Shown: piece after piece, positions 18,133 to 27,332 of the stretch
Numbering within the stretch: position 1 is the stretch's first letter
Layout of the letters: each line of letters begins with the position of its first letter
Source of the DNA: SIAJ01 sp036266155
Lineage (GTDB): Bacteria; Planctomycetota; Planctomycetia; Gemmatales; Gemmataceae
Direction: 5' to 3'
Assembly: GCA_036266155.1 (NCBI GenBank)
Contig: DATANR010000132.1
Coordinates: 1 to 39,551 of the forward strand
Length of the DNA: 39,551 nucleotides
Position numbers and translations under genes: made by a program
The notes under the pieces: generated by a model
Database searches by the model: none
What the model was told of the DNA's origin: nothing
Seen by the model: the letters and a program-made list of their open reading frames with translations, nothing else

Positions 18133-18203
18133 ACCTAATGGGTTTCCGTATCATTTTTCCCCATCTCATTGAATTCGAGGAAATCGGAAACCTGCCATTA
18201 GGT
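18133..18203. repeat. Inverted repeat enclosing the -35-like element
   Basis: ACCTAATGG-GTTTCCG (18133-18148) is the reverse complement of CGGAAAC (18185-18191) plus CCATTAGGT (18195-18203), with a 3-base CTG bulge. That gives 16 paired bases across a 36-base spacer. The right arm contains the conserved CCATTAGGT half of the promoter motif, so the structure could be an operator or a cruciform/hairpin at the promoter. The other motif copies lack such a mirror arm. Confidence 0.6.
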
Positions 18204-18224
18204 TTGCCCAGTCGCCCTCGTACC
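18195..18224 (+). promoter_or_regulatory. Bipartite promoter motif, copy 1
   Basis: CCATTAGGTT, 14 bases, then CGTACC. The same two boxes at identical spacing occur at 24403 and 29391, with a near match at 33089, each before a plus-strand gene. Here the motif ends 80 bases before the kinase ATG. It is interpreted as -35/-10 boxes of an alternative sigma factor. Confidence 0.65.
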
Positions 18225-18304
18225 AGTGAGTAGCCCCGGCGACTCGTCGACCCACCGATTGCCTGAGTCGGAAGCTGAAACGACGCGCTTTGAAGAGGCC
18301 TCCC

Positions 18305-20221
18305 ATGGCGGCAAACTCGATTGCGTGCCCGTCGCTGGGCGACCTGGAGCGCCTTCTGGCGGAGGAACTGCGGGGCGCCGAGCGTGACAGCGTCGAAGCG
18401 CACGTAGAAGTTTGTCCGCCCTGTCAGGAACAATTGTCCCGGTTGAGCGCCCCGAGCTTCCACTCCGTTATCTCGGCAGGCGAAGGGGCAAGCTCGGAAG
18501 TTGAACCTGACGACGGTTTCTTGCACCGGCTGCGTGGACTCTTCTCCCAGACTGCGGACGCACAGAATCATCGGCCACTCTCCGGCGCGGACGTTGCCCG
18601 GTTCCCGGACCGTCGCCTGGGCCGCTACGAGATCTTGGAGAAGCTCGCCACCGGTGGCATGGGGGCGGTGTACAAGGCCCGGCATATCGAGCTAGGCAAA
18701 ATCGTGGCCGTGAAGGTGCTGCCGGCGGGCGACCAGGGTGAGTTGAGTCTGGCCCGGTTCAAGAACGAGATGCGGGCGATTGGCCGGCTCGATCACCCGC
18801 ACATCGTCGCCGCCCACGACGCCGGCGATGCCGACGGGGTCCACTATCTGGCCATGGATCTCGTCGACGGCGTGGACCTGGCCCGACTGGTCCAGAAGCA
18901 CGGTCCACTTCCCCTGCCGGCCGCGTGCGCGGCGGTCCGTCAGGCGGCTCTCGGGCTACAGCACGCATTTGAAAAGGGCCTGGTCCACCGGGACATCAAG
19001 CCGTCCAACCTGATGCTGGCACGCGGCGGGATCGTCCAGGTCCTCGATCTGGGCCTGGCGCGTGCCAGCGATGAACCGCCCTCGGAACGGCTGACCTCGC
19101 AGGGGGCCATGCTCGGGACGGCCGACTACCTGGCCCCGGAGCAATGGGACCGGCCGCAAGGTGTCGATGTCCGGGCTGATGTTTACGGTCTCGGATGCAC
19201 GCTGTACCACCTGTTGGCGGGCCGCCCCCCGTTCGCCGGCGGTCGCTACACGACCATGATGGCCAAGATGCGCGCCCATCACGACGAGACTCCGCCGCCA
19301 ATCGACCAGGCCGTACCAGGCGTGCCGCCCGAACTCGTCGCGGTGTTGGATCGAATGTTGGCCAAGGATCCGGCGGATCGGTTCGCCACGCCGGCCGACG
19401 TGGCCGAGGCGCTGCGGCCTTTCGCGGATGAGAGCAGCCTCGTCCGGTTAGCAAACGCCAGCGACGGCTCGCGTCTTTCAACGCCGGAGTCGGCCGTGAC
19501 GCCAGGGCCAGCACTGCTGGAGACGTCTGCCAAGACCGGCCGCCGACAACGTACCCCGACGAGGCAACGTGTCGCGATCGTGGCTGCATTCGGCGTCGGG
19601 CTATTGCTGCTCGCCTCCTGCCTGATTTGGAAGCCATCGAAGAAACGGTCGCTGGCCGTGACCGACATGCAGGTGACCCACTACCGCGACGACGGAAAAA
19701 CGCTGATGGGCAATCTGCGGACGAGCACCGCGGACATCCGCGTGAAAGACGCCGTCGCCGTCGCCGCCGACTTCAACCGGCCGGCCTATTGCTACCTGAT
19801 CGCGTTCAACCCGGCGGGGTCCGCGAGCGGTGTCGAACAATTGTGTTACCCTGAAGGCGATAACGAAGAAGGCGCGCGAGCCGTCAAGCCGGATGAGAAG
19901 TCGGGGCTCCGCTATCCACGCGATGACGGCCTGTTCCGGGTCGACGCAACCGGGCTCCAAGTGTTCGTGCTCGCCGCCTCGTCGCAGCCGCTGCCGCCAT
20001 ACAAGGAATGGCGCACCGGCGCCGGCGCACCGCCCTGGACGGGCGGCAAAGTCGACAGTGCTTCACGGTGGTACTCGGATGGACTCGACTTCGTTCGACT
20101 TCCCTCCACACGCGGGGACCGAATCGGCGCGCCGAAGCCGCTCCTGGAGTTGCGCGATTGGTTCAAGGGTCGCCCGGAGTTCGAGTCCGTCCAGATCTTT
20201 GCTTTTCCCGTGGTCGACTGA
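18305..20221 (+). CDS. Membrane Ser/Thr kinase with zinc finger and DUF4384-like C-terminus
   Basis: The product has 638 residues. An N-terminal anti-sigma-like zinc finger (HVEVCPPC, residues 33-40) is followed by a kinase domain (about 107-375) with GMGAVYKA, Lys137, HRD at 228-230, DLG instead of DFG (common in this phylum) and GTADYLAPEQ. A membrane segment VAIVAAFGVGLLLLASCLIW lies at about 423-442. The last ~190 residues are outside the membrane and resemble DUF4384 (RVKDAVAVAADFNRPAYCYL). The kinase is thus cytoplasmic and the C-terminal domain could sense or anchor in the envelope. The ATG at 18305 has GAAGAGG 8 bases upstream; a TTG at 18290 is rejected. It forms an operon with the CHAT protease 17 bases downstream and sits behind promoter motif copy 1. 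Confidence 0.95.
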   Translation: MAANSIACPSLGDLERLLAEELRGAERDSVEAHVEVCPPCQEQLSRLSAPSFHSVISAGEGASSEVEPDDGFLHRLRGLFSQTADAQNHRPLSGADVARFPDRRLGRYEILEKLATGGMGAVYKARHIELGKIVAVKVLPAGDQGELSLARFKNEMRAIGRLDHPHIVAAHDAGDADGVHYLAMDLVDGVDLARLVQKHGPLPLPAACAAVRQAALGLQHAFEKGLVHRDIKPSNLMLARGGIVQVLDLGLARASDEPPSERLTSQGAMLGTADYLAPEQWDRPQGVDVRADVYGLGCTLYHLLAGRPPFAGGRYTTMMAKMRAHHDETPPPIDQAVPGVPPELVAVLDRMLAKDPADRFATPADVAEALRPFADESSLVRLANASDGSRLSTPESAVTPGPALLETSAKTGRRQRTPTRQRVAIVAAFGVGLLLLASCLIWKPSKKRSLAVTDMQVTHYRDDGKTLMGNLRTSTADIRVKDAVAVAADFNRPAYCYLIAFNPAGSASGVEQLCYPEGDNEEGARAVKPDEKSGLRYPRDDGLFRVDATGLQVFVLAASSQPLPPYKEWRTGAGAPPWTGGKVDSASRWYSDGLDFVRLPSTRGDRIGAPKPLLELRDWFKGRPEFESVQIFAFPVVD

Positions 20222-20238
20222 TCCTGAGGAGGCTGCCG

Positions 20239-23200
20239 ATGCGATCGCTCACTCTGTCATTCGCGCTCGTCGTGCTGGCCGTCACCGCGGTGGGGCGAGC
20301 CGAGTCGCCGCCGGCCATACTGCCACAACTCTCCAAGGCCGACGAAGAGTGGGTGACGAAGAAGTACGACGAGGCGCTCAAGTTCGGCCGGGTCGGCAAG
20401 TGGGGGCACGACGAGGCCCAGGGGCCCGTCCGGGAAATCCTGGAATTGTGCTCGCGAAAATTGGGGAAAGACCACTACCGAACGGCTGACTATCAGCGCG
20501 AGATCGATGCGCTGAACAAACTCGCCGGACTGCCCGAGGCCGACCGGGCCGAATACGTGAAGACGTACGCGCAGTACGACGAAATCGAAAAGCTGGCGAA
20601 GGATGAGAAATACGTCGAGGCGCTTCGGGTCGCCGAGCAGAAGTTGGCGATCGACCGCCGCTGCCTTGGGCCGGGATCGTTCTACGAAGCCGCCGCTGTT
20701 GTCCGGTGCGGTGAACTTCTCAGTTCCTGCGCGCGCGACACCGAAGCCTTCGAACAGTTCGGCAGAGCGCTGAAGATGTTCCTCAAGGTTGTGGGCGAGG
20801 ATCATCCACGAACTATCCAGGTTCACCGCTACCTCGCGCGCAATTTGCAAGCACGGGGAGAGTATGAAGAAGCCGGGCAGCACTACGAAGCCGCTGTAAA
20901 GCACTCGATTCGGGTCTTTGGTGACGGCCACGCTTGGACGGCCGTCGACCGCAACAACCTCGCTCGGCACCTCGACCTGCAAATCTTGCACGGTGAAGCC
21001 GAAACGATCTTCCGCCTGTCCGAAAAGGCCCTTCGGGCCGGCGGCGACGAGTATCGCCCGCTCCTGGCCACAACCCTGAACAATCTCGCCCTCAACTTGC
21101 AACACCAGGGTCTGTTTGAGGACGCCGACGCCATGTATGAGGAGGCACTCAACCTCCGGCGCAAGATTTCGGGCGAGGATCACCCGGAGACGGGTCGGGT
21201 CTATATGAACCGAGCAACGAACTGGGACGAGCAGGGAAACTCCGGCGCCGCGGAGACCCTGCACCGCAAGGCGCTGGCGATCTGGCGCAAAGCGTATGGC
21301 GACAAAAACGAGAACACCGCGTGGGCCATGAGCAATCTGGCTGTCAACCTCGACAACCAGGGGAAATACAAGGCGGCCGAGCAGTACATGCGGGACGCCC
21401 TCGCGATCATGCAAGCTCTGCCCGGCAACCATGAGGTAGCCATCGCGAAGATGTCCAACAACCTGTCCTCCTGCCTTCGGGCTCAGGGCGAAGACGATCG
21501 AAAGCTATACGCCGATGCCCAGGACCTCTGCGAACAAGCGCTGGCGAAACTCCGCGACCGGCTCGGTCCGGATCACCCCGATGTTGCAGCGATCCGCAAC
21601 AACCTCGCCGCCGTTCTCGAAGATCGGGAACAGCACGCCGACGCGGAAGAGCACTTGCGTGCGGCGCTGGCAACGATGAAGAAACGGCTCGGCGAGAGCC
21701 ACCCGGAGACCGCATACGCACTCGTCAACTTGAGCGTCAATCTGTACCATCAGGGCCGCTTTGGCGACGCCGAGCCATACCTGCGGCTGTCACTCGACAT
21801 CACGCGCCGGCGACTCGGCGAAGGGCACCCGCGTACCGCGTGGGTCTATCAGAATCTGGTGGGCAATGCTTGTGCTCGTGGAGACTACGATGCGGCCGCG
21901 GCGTTCACGGCCGCCGCCACAAACAGTTTTGAGACTGCCCGTCTCCGGCTCGGGCTCGCCGGCCTCGACCGGGCTCTGCGCACGGAACAAATCTCGCCGC
22001 TGCAAGGTTTGGCCGTCGCTGCCGCCCACCGCGGCAATCCGGATGTAGCATGGCAAATGTTGGAACGCGACCTGGCGCGAGGGCTTTTGGATGACCTGTC
22101 GGCACAACCTCTGAATGCTGACGAGCGGAAGCGCGAACTGGCATTGCTCGGCAAGCTCAACGTGCTCGATCGACGGATCGACCTGTTGCACTCGCGCGGC
22201 CGAGTCGGGGACGTGGATCGCCGAGAGGCCGAGAAAGCCCGCGAAGCGGCCCAAGCCGAATTGGTTCAGTTCCAGGCCGACATGGCAAACTCGCGCAAGG
22301 GCCACGGCGTGGCTGGTGGCCTGGTGTACGACCTGGATCGTGTCCAAAAGCAAATACCCGAAGGAGTCGCGCTGATTGCGTGGATCGACCTCCCGTTCGT
22401 GCCCAACTGGCACGATCCGCGGGGCGATCACTGGGCCTGCCTCGTGAAGCGGACCGGCGCCCCGATTTGGGTGCGGCTCGAGGGCACCGGCGCCGGGAAA
22501 GCCTGGACGGTCGACGACAGCCGGCTTCCGAACCGAGTTCGCCGGGCGATCAACGAGCGTCAAGCCAAAGGCAATTGGAAAGACCTCACGCAAAAGCTCG
22601 CCGCACAGCGCTTCGGACCGTTAGAGGCGCACCTGGCGGATGTCCGACATCTCGTTGTCTTGCCGTCGTCAAGGCTATCCGAGATTCCCATCGACTTGTT
22701 GACCGACCGTCTCGTCAGCTACGCCCCGTCGGCCACGATGTTCGCCTGGCTTCGCGAGAAGCAGACGTCGAAGGCGCCGAGCTACCTGTTGGCCGTCGGA
22801 AACCCGGACTTCAAGAAGGGTGAGGATGGCCAGGCGCCGTTGCCCGGCACGCTGCAAGAAGTGACGGCCATCGCACGGGTGTTCAAGCAAACCCAGCAAC
22901 TCAAGGGTTCCGCGGCGAGCGAACAGAACCTCGACAAGTTGGCGGCCGAGCCGGATGGCCTGCGCCGCTTCGGGTATCTGCACTTCGCGACGCACGCCCT
23001 TCTCGACAAGCAGCGGCCGATGCGGTCAGCTCTAGTGCTGGCCCAGACTCGGCCGACCGATGGGGGCGACTTCATTGACGGCCGACTGACGGCCGAACAA
23101 ATCCTCCGGAACTGGAAACTCGACGCGGACCTGGTGACGCTGAGCGCTTGCAAGAGCGGGCTCGGACGGGCCGCCGGCGGCGAGGGCTATCTCGGGTTCT

Positions 23201-23550
23201 CGCAAGCACTCTTCTTCGCCGGAGCACGCAGCCTGGTGCTCAGCCTGTGGGAGGTGGACGACGCCGCGACATCATTGTTGATGACCCGGTTCTACGAGAA
23301 CCTGATGGGACTCCCGAAGGGCGTGCCCGGCGGGCCGATCGACCCGAAGCCGAAGGCCGAGGCCCTGGCCGAGGCGAAGCGCTGGCTTGCCACCCTTCGG
23401 CCCGAAGACGTGCAACAACTGACGGAAGGCCTCGTTCGCGATGGTACGCGGGGGCAAGTGATCAAGAAGGCGCCGATCACGAAGGCGGCGATGTCCTACG
23501 AGCATCCTTATTACTGGTCGGGCTTTGTCCTTGTTGGCGACCCGCGGTAG
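20239..23550 (+). CDS. Secreted TPR-CHAT caspase-like protease (CHAT 1)
   Basis: The product has 1103 residues with a signal peptide (MRSLTLSFALVVLAVTAVGR). Residues ~60-640 are tetratricopeptide repeats of the kinesin-light-chain type (YEEALNLRRKISGEDHPETG and similar). The C-terminal CHAT domain (about 790-1103) carries the caspase-like dyad His919 in FATHA and Cys971 in LSACKSGLGR, followed by GFSQALFFAGARSLVLSLWE. CHAT proteases cleave specific protein targets when the TPR or partner region is engaged; the target here is unknown. The ATG at 20239 has GAGGAGG upstream. The frame is open further upstream into the kinase gene, but that part is a shadow. It is co-transcribed with the membrane kinase, which suggests a sensor-protease pair. 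Confidence 0.95.
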   Translation: MRSLTLSFALVVLAVTAVGRAESPPAILPQLSKADEEWVTKKYDEALKFGRVGKWGHDEAQGPVREILELCSRKLGKDHYRTADYQREIDALNKLAGLPEADRAEYVKTYAQYDEIEKLAKDEKYVEALRVAEQKLAIDRRCLGPGSFYEAAAVVRCGELLSSCARDTEAFEQFGRALKMFLKVVGEDHPRTIQVHRYLARNLQARGEYEEAGQHYEAAVKHSIRVFGDGHAWTAVDRNNLARHLDLQILHGEAETIFRLSEKALRAGGDEYRPLLATTLNNLALNLQHQGLFEDADAMYEEALNLRRKISGEDHPETGRVYMNRATNWDEQGNSGAAETLHRKALAIWRKAYGDKNENTAWAMSNLAVNLDNQGKYKAAEQYMRDALAIMQALPGNHEVAIAKMSNNLSSCLRAQGEDDRKLYADAQDLCEQALAKLRDRLGPDHPDVAAIRNNLAAVLEDREQHADAEEHLRAALATMKKRLGESHPETAYALVNLSVNLYHQGRFGDAEPYLRLSLDITRRRLGEGHPRTAWVYQNLVGNACARGDYDAAAAFTAAATNSFETARLRLGLAGLDRALRTEQISPLQGLAVAAAHRGNPDVAWQMLERDLARGLLDDLSAQPLNADERKRELALLGKLNVLDRRIDLLHSRGRVGDVDRREAEKAREAAQAELVQFQADMANSRKGHGVAGGLVYDLDRVQKQIPEGVALIAWIDLPFVPNWHDPRGDHWACLVKRTGAPIWVRLEGTGAGKAWTVDDSRLPNRVRRAINERQAKGNWKDLTQKLAAQRFGPLEAHLADVRHLVVLPSSRLSEIPIDLLTDRLVSYAPSATMFAWLREKQTSKAPSYLLAVGNPDFKKGEDGQAPLPGTLQEVTAIARVFKQTQQLKGSAASEQNLDKLAAEPDGLRRFGYLHFATHALLDKQRPMRSALVLAQTRPTDGGDFIDGRLTAEQILRNWKLDADLVTLSACKSGLGRAAGGEGYLGFSQALFFAGARSLVLSLWEVDDAATSLLMTRFYENLMGLPKGVPGGPIDPKPKAEALAEAKRWLATLRPEDVQQLTEGLVRDGTRGQVIKKAPITKAAMSYEHPYYWSGFVLVGDPR

Positions 23551-23585
23551 CGCTCGTCCATCTTGACAGTGCGAGTCGGATGAGC

Positions 23586-23663
23586 CGGAGCCCGAAGCGG
23601 TAGCGAGGGCGACGGCGAATCCGATCACATTGGTCGTCGCCCTCGCTACCGCTTCGGGCTCCG
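23586..23663. terminator. Perfect 29 bp palindrome between convergent genes
   Basis: Arms 23586-23614 and 23635-23663 are exact reverse complements over 29 bases, beginning CGGAGCCCGAAGCGGTAGCG, with a 20-base loop. It lies between the stop of CHAT 1 and the stop of the sigma gene. It should form a very stable hairpin on either strand and act as a bidirectional terminator or as a REP-like dispersed repeat. Confidence 0.75.
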
Positions 23664-23712
23664 ACCTACTGGCCCAATACTCTAAGTTGGACGATCGAGT
23701 AGCGAGAATGCC

Positions 23713-24339
23713 CTATTCCCCCGCCGCCTCCAGCTTCGCCAGTTCCTCCTGAAGCATCTTCTGCACCTTGCTCCGAGCGACGAACACCGTCGCCACCTTC
23801 ATCCCCACCGCCTTCGCGACCTCGGCTCCGGATTCGCCGCGCAGGGCCGTGCGCTCGAATGCCTCCCACGTCCGCGGCACGACACGACACCGAACGCGCG
23901 TCATCGCCTCGTCGAGTAGTTCGCGATCGAACTCCTCGCCCAGCCGTTCGACCAGATCCTCGCGAGCTTCGACCGCTTGAAGCAACTCGAGCGCATGGCT
24001 GCCGCCGGCGGCCACGGCTGCCTTGCGCGCGGACCCCGTGTCGAGCCAGGCGTGCCGGGTGATAGTTTTGAGCCACGCCCGGAAGCTCCGGGTCGGATCG
24101 TACTCGAACGCACGCATCTTCTCGGCCAGTTTGAGGAGGACGCCCTGAGTGATGTCCTCCGCATCAGCCTCCTGCAGGTTCCACGTCCGGCACCAGCCAT
24201 AGATCTTGCGGCCGTACCGCTCGGCAAACTGGGCCCAGGCGGCCTGGTCCGGCGGGAACTGGCGTAGCCGCCCGATCAGGGTGGCGCTGGTCTGCGAGTC
24301 CACAATCCCCTCCGCCGCGATCCAAACTTCGTCCCGCAT
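23713..24339 (-). CDS. ECF-type RNA polymerase sigma factor
   Basis: The product has 208 residues. Region 2 (about 35-105) reads WAQFAERYGRKIYGWCRTW, DAEDITQGVLLKLAEKM and SFRAWLKTITRHAW, the planctomycete ECF pattern. Region 4 (about 150-205) contains WEAFERTALRGESGAEVAKA and VATVFVARSKVQKMLQEE, the helix-turn-helix that contacts the -35 box. The start is taken at ATG 24339; a GTG 12 codons later is possible. No classical anti-sigma gene adjoins it. The zinc-finger kinases in the window carry an anti-sigma-like HxxxCxxC motif and might take that role. It is divergent from the beta-helix protein gene, whose promoter motif lies 64 bases away. Confidence 0.94.
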   Translation of the reverse strand: MRDEVWIAAEGIVDSQTSATLIGRLRQFPPDQAAWAQFAERYGRKIYGWCRTWNLQEADAEDITQGVLLKLAEKMRAFEYDPTRSFRAWLKTITRHAWLDTGSARKAAVAAGGSHALELLQAVEAREDLVERLGEEFDRELLDEAMTRVRCRVVPRTWEAFERTALRGESGAEVAKAVGMKVATVFVARSKVQKMLQEELAKLEAAGE

Positions 24340-24402
24340 TTTCCACGGCCGACGGCGCTGGACGCAAGCGCAAAAGAGTTGATCGAAAAAGTCATCGCCG
24401 CG

Positions 24403-24432
24403 CCATTAGGTTTCCCCACCGCTCGCCGTACC
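24403..24432 (+). promoter_or_regulatory. Bipartite promoter motif, copy 2
   Basis: CCATTAGGTT-N14-CGTACC, ending 46 bases before the beta-helix protein start and in the 139-base divergent region next to the ECF sigma gene. Both boxes are identical to copy 1 while the spacer differs, which argues for selection on the boxes. Confidence 0.68.
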
Positions 24433-24478
24433 GTCTGCCAGTCGTGAGATCGGACTACCCTCAACCCAAGAGTTTGCC

Positions 24479-26428
24479 ATGACGTCGCACACCCGTTGTT
24501 CCATTCGACCGTCGCTGGATTGCCTGGAAGCCCGCGTTACGCCGGCCACGGCACTCCCCATCCACCAAATGACTTTGTTGGAGGTGCAGCAAGTCGCCGC
24601 CACGACCGCCGGCGGGACGATCGCTGCTATATTCACTGGTGGCCGGCTGACCCTGACCGGCGACGCGGCCGACAACAGCTTGTTAATCACGCAAGGCGCC
24701 GACGGCCGATTGATCCTCTCCGGCAACGGATCCGGCACGGGAATCCGACTCAACGGCGACGCGGCCGGCGGCACGGTCACGCTGCCGGCCGCGGTCACCG
24801 GCCCGGTCATGATCAACCTCGGCGACGGGCTCGACAACTTGTTCATCGACGGCGTCCAGCTACCCGGCGCGCTGTCAATCAACGGCGGCAACGGCACCGC
24901 CGACGGCGTGGATGGCAACCTCCTCCGTTTGCACGACGTCCGTGTCGGCGGCAGCGTCGCCGTCAGCAACCTGGCCGGGATGGACGCCACTTATCTGTTG
25001 GGCTCGATCAACGTCCGCGGCGGGCTGTCGATCCGCAACGGGTCCGGCGGCAGTCAGGTGTGGGGCGACCAAACGACCGACCTGCACGTCGGCGGCATCC
25101 TGAACATCGCCAACGGGGCCGGCTACGATCAGGTCGACTTCTGGGGAGCGATCAATGTTGCGGTCGCCGGCATCTCGGTCAACAGTGGCTCAGATGCCGA
25201 CGGCGCTTACCTCCGCATCCACCCGTTCGGCGATCTGAAGGTGGCCGGCGGCGTGCGCGTCGTCAACGGGGCCGGGTCCGACATGACCGACCTCGGCGGC
25301 CAGAACGTGACCGTCCACGGCGCCGTCGTGATCCGCAACGGCGACGGCGGCAGCTTTAACACGATGCTCGCCCTGGGAACGCTGTTGTTGGGGCAGGTCG
25401 CCATCACGAACGGCGCCGGCGACGACACGAACGACATCTTCACCTACGACGCGGCCGTCATTCGCGGCGGAATCAGCTTCAACAACGCGGCCGGCGATAG
25501 CAGCAACTATGTCGGCGGCGGCAGCGCGGTTGCCGTCGTTGGCAATATCTCCGTCATCAACGGCACGGGGCGGGACATCAACACCATCTTCAGTGACGAT
25601 ATCCGCATCAGCGGGGCCATCACCGTTCGCAACGGCGACGGCGACAGCGACACGTCCATCGGCGGCACGTCCTACCTGTTGGTTCAGGGCGCGACCAAGG
25701 TCACGGCCGGCATCGGCCTCGACGAGGTCACGATTGGGGCGGGCCGGCTGTACGGAACGTCGCCGGCCGTCGACGTCGGCCCGGTGCGCGTCAACGTCGG
25801 CGACGGCGGCAGCGACACACAGATTCGCGGCGGCCGGCTCGCGGTCCACGGCCCCGTGAGCGTCGACGCCGGCGCCGGGACCGACCGCGTGCTCGTGTCG
25901 ACCGAGTCCGCCAATGGGACCGTGGCCGGCAACCTGGCCATCGACATCGGGGCTGGCGACGAGCAATGGGTGAACCTCAAGGCGGCCGCGGGCCGAGTGC
26001 TGACGGTCGGCGGGTCGCTCGGCATCTGGACCGACAATCCGGTCGGGTTGAACTGGATCGACGTGACAGCGGTGGACGTGAAGTCGTGGACGGAAATCTG
26101 GACGGGCGACGGCTCGGAACAAGTCCGCATCACGGGTTCAACCTTCCGCGGCACCTTCGACCTCAACACGGAAGGGGGCAACGATGAAGTCTTGATCGAG
26201 CTGGACGGCGCCGCTACCTACTTCCGCGGTCGAGCCTGGTTCGACACCGGCGATGGCGACGACCAGGTGCTCATCCTCGGCGCCCCAAACGGTGGCGGTT
26301 GGGTGGAGTTCGGAGCGGCGACGACCTGGGACGGCGGCGCAGGGACCGACACTCTGGCGGTGCCGTACAACGCAAACTTGTTCTTCCACCAGGAGCCGTC
26401 GACGAGCGGGTTTGAGACGGCGTTTTGA
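24479..26428 (+). CDS. Beta-helix surface protein with LEAR-type N-terminal export motif
   Basis: The product has 649 residues. Its N-terminus (SIRPSLDCLEARVTPATA) matches the RPxLxxLExRxxPA motif found at the start of many large planctomycete secreted proteins instead of a classical signal peptide. The rest is a regular array of about 24-residue units rich in Gly, Asn, Asp and beta-branched residues (VAGGVRVVNGAGSDMTDLGG, AITVRNGDGDSDTSIGG). This predicts a right-handed parallel beta-helix. The C-terminus ends TSGFETAF, a usual close for this group. It is probably a surface or S-layer-like adhesin; no enzymatic residues are visible. It lies behind promoter motif copy 2 and ends at a convergent hairpin region. 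Confidence 0.9.
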   Translation: MTSHTRCSIRPSLDCLEARVTPATALPIHQMTLLEVQQVAATTAGGTIAAIFTGGRLTLTGDAADNSLLITQGADGRLILSGNGSGTGIRLNGDAAGGTVTLPAAVTGPVMINLGDGLDNLFIDGVQLPGALSINGGNGTADGVDGNLLRLHDVRVGGSVAVSNLAGMDATYLLGSINVRGGLSIRNGSGGSQVWGDQTTDLHVGGILNIANGAGYDQVDFWGAINVAVAGISVNSGSDADGAYLRIHPFGDLKVAGGVRVVNGAGSDMTDLGGQNVTVHGAVVIRNGDGGSFNTMLALGTLLLGQVAITNGAGDDTNDIFTYDAAVIRGGISFNNAAGDSSNYVGGGSAVAVVGNISVINGTGRDINTIFSDDIRISGAITVRNGDGDSDTSIGGTSYLLVQGATKVTAGIGLDEVTIGAGRLYGTSPAVDVGPVRVNVGDGGSDTQIRGGRLAVHGPVSVDAGAGTDRVLVSTESANGTVAGNLAIDIGAGDEQWVNLKAAAGRVLTVGGSLGIWTDNPVGLNWIDVTAVDVKSWTEIWTGDGSEQVRITGSTFRGTFDLNTEGGNDEVLIELDGAATYFRGRAWFDTGDGDDQVLILGAPNGGGWVEFGAATTWDGGAGTDTLAVPYNANLFFHQEPSTSGFETAF

Positions 26429-26472
26429 GGAGTGCCGATTTTGGAAGAGCAGAGATCCTGTACGATTAGGCT

Positions 26473-26541
26473 AGACTTCGGGCGCTGGGCGTTGTCCGTG
26501 CCCGAAGTCTTGGGGCGTCGGTCACTCCGACGGTTCGGAGT
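26473..26541. terminator. Two hairpins between convergent genes
   Basis: AGACTTCGGGC (26473-26483) pairs perfectly with GCCCGAAGTCT (26500-26510). A second stem, ACTCCGA-CGGT-TCGGAGT (26524-26541), follows. They sit between the beta-helix gene (plus) and a hypothetical gene (minus), so they probably terminate transcription from both sides. Confidence 0.6.
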
Positions 26542-26599
26542 AACTCGTTGTTGAGGATAGGGCGAAGCGAAAACTCAATGCTCTAATGACACAAAGCCC

Positions 26600-27118
26600 T
26601 TAATTAAGCTCTGCGATCGAACGCGGTTTTGAATTAGAACTCGGGATATTGAAATAAAGAGACTTCTCGCCGAACGCGACACTATCGGGCTTTATTGATC
26701 CCGAAGGGATCGCAGATAATAGCCGGCGGTCGAGCGTCAACTCGACCGCCGGAGATTCTTTGGGCCAGAGCAACAGTTGCTCGAAACGTCGGACGCGTGC
26801 GAGCAGCCAGCGGAACGGCCCGAGGACGAATTCATTGTTCCTCGGGTCACGTGCGGCCGCTGCCGCCATCGCCCCGCCGAAAGCGAATGCCTCGGCGTGG
26901 CTAATCACCGGGTCGTCATTGGAATCTCGCCGGCATGCAAAGCAGCGATCGCGGTAGGCGGGCTTGAGCGTTCCATCGGAATCCAATCCAACGGTCAGGT
27001 ACGTCTCCGCCGGAGGAGACACGTCGATCGGTTCTTCGGTCGGCTCGGCCGACCAAAATGCATGGCCCGCCGCCTTGAGCAAGCGGTGGAGTTCTTCCCT
27101 GGTGATCAATCGGTCCAT
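26600..27118 (-). CDS. Hypothetical cytoplasmic protein
   Basis: The product has 172 residues. The ATG at 27118 has a strong GAGGGAGG ribosome binding site about 9 bases upstream. There is no signal peptide or membrane segment. It contains a CFACRR pair of cysteines near residue 59, an Ala-rich helix (EAFAFGGAMAAAAARD) and a C-terminal region SLYFNIPSSNSKPRSIAELN. I do not recognise the family. It stands alone between convergent hairpins and the transposase unit. Confidence 0.7.
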   Translation of the reverse strand: MDRLITREELHRLLKAAGHAFWSAEPTEEPIDVSPPAETYLTVGLDSDGTLKPAYRDRCFACRRDSNDDPVISHAEAFAFGGAMAAAAARDPRNNEFVLGPFRWLLARVRRFEQLLLWPKESPAVELTLDRRLLSAIPSGSIKPDSVAFGEKSLYFNIPSSNSKPRSIAELN

Positions 27119-27332
27119 CGCCGCAAGCCTCCCTCGTCGAAGCGCCGATTCCGCGATCAACTCTCTGGCATATCTTCCTAGGCGCTCAACGTGTGTGCAA
27201 ATGCCGACGGTTATCCGTTCTTACGCGGAGGTTGTTGTACAACTCGGTTAGCGGTGCCTTCAACGCGATCGCATAGTTTGAATTGCTTTGCGCCTACGGC
27301 AAACGCCATGAAACATTTGGCCGTGTGATCTT

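Noticed and set aside
20008..20238. Upstream extension of CHAT 1
   Set aside because: It lies inside the kinase gene in another frame. The ATG at 20239 has a strong ribosome binding site and signal peptide.
20257..21432. Long minus-strand frame opposite CHAT 1
   Set aside because: High-GC antisense shadow. The plus strand encodes clear TPRs, and no motif is seen on the minus strand.
25190..26122. 310-codon minus-strand frame opposite the beta-helix gene
   Set aside because: Shadow produced by the repetitive GC-rich coding sequence.
27234..27243. GTTGTACAAC palindrome upstream of the hypothetical gene at 26600
   Set aside because: Only 10 bases, more than 100 bases from the start; expected by chance in a window of this size.
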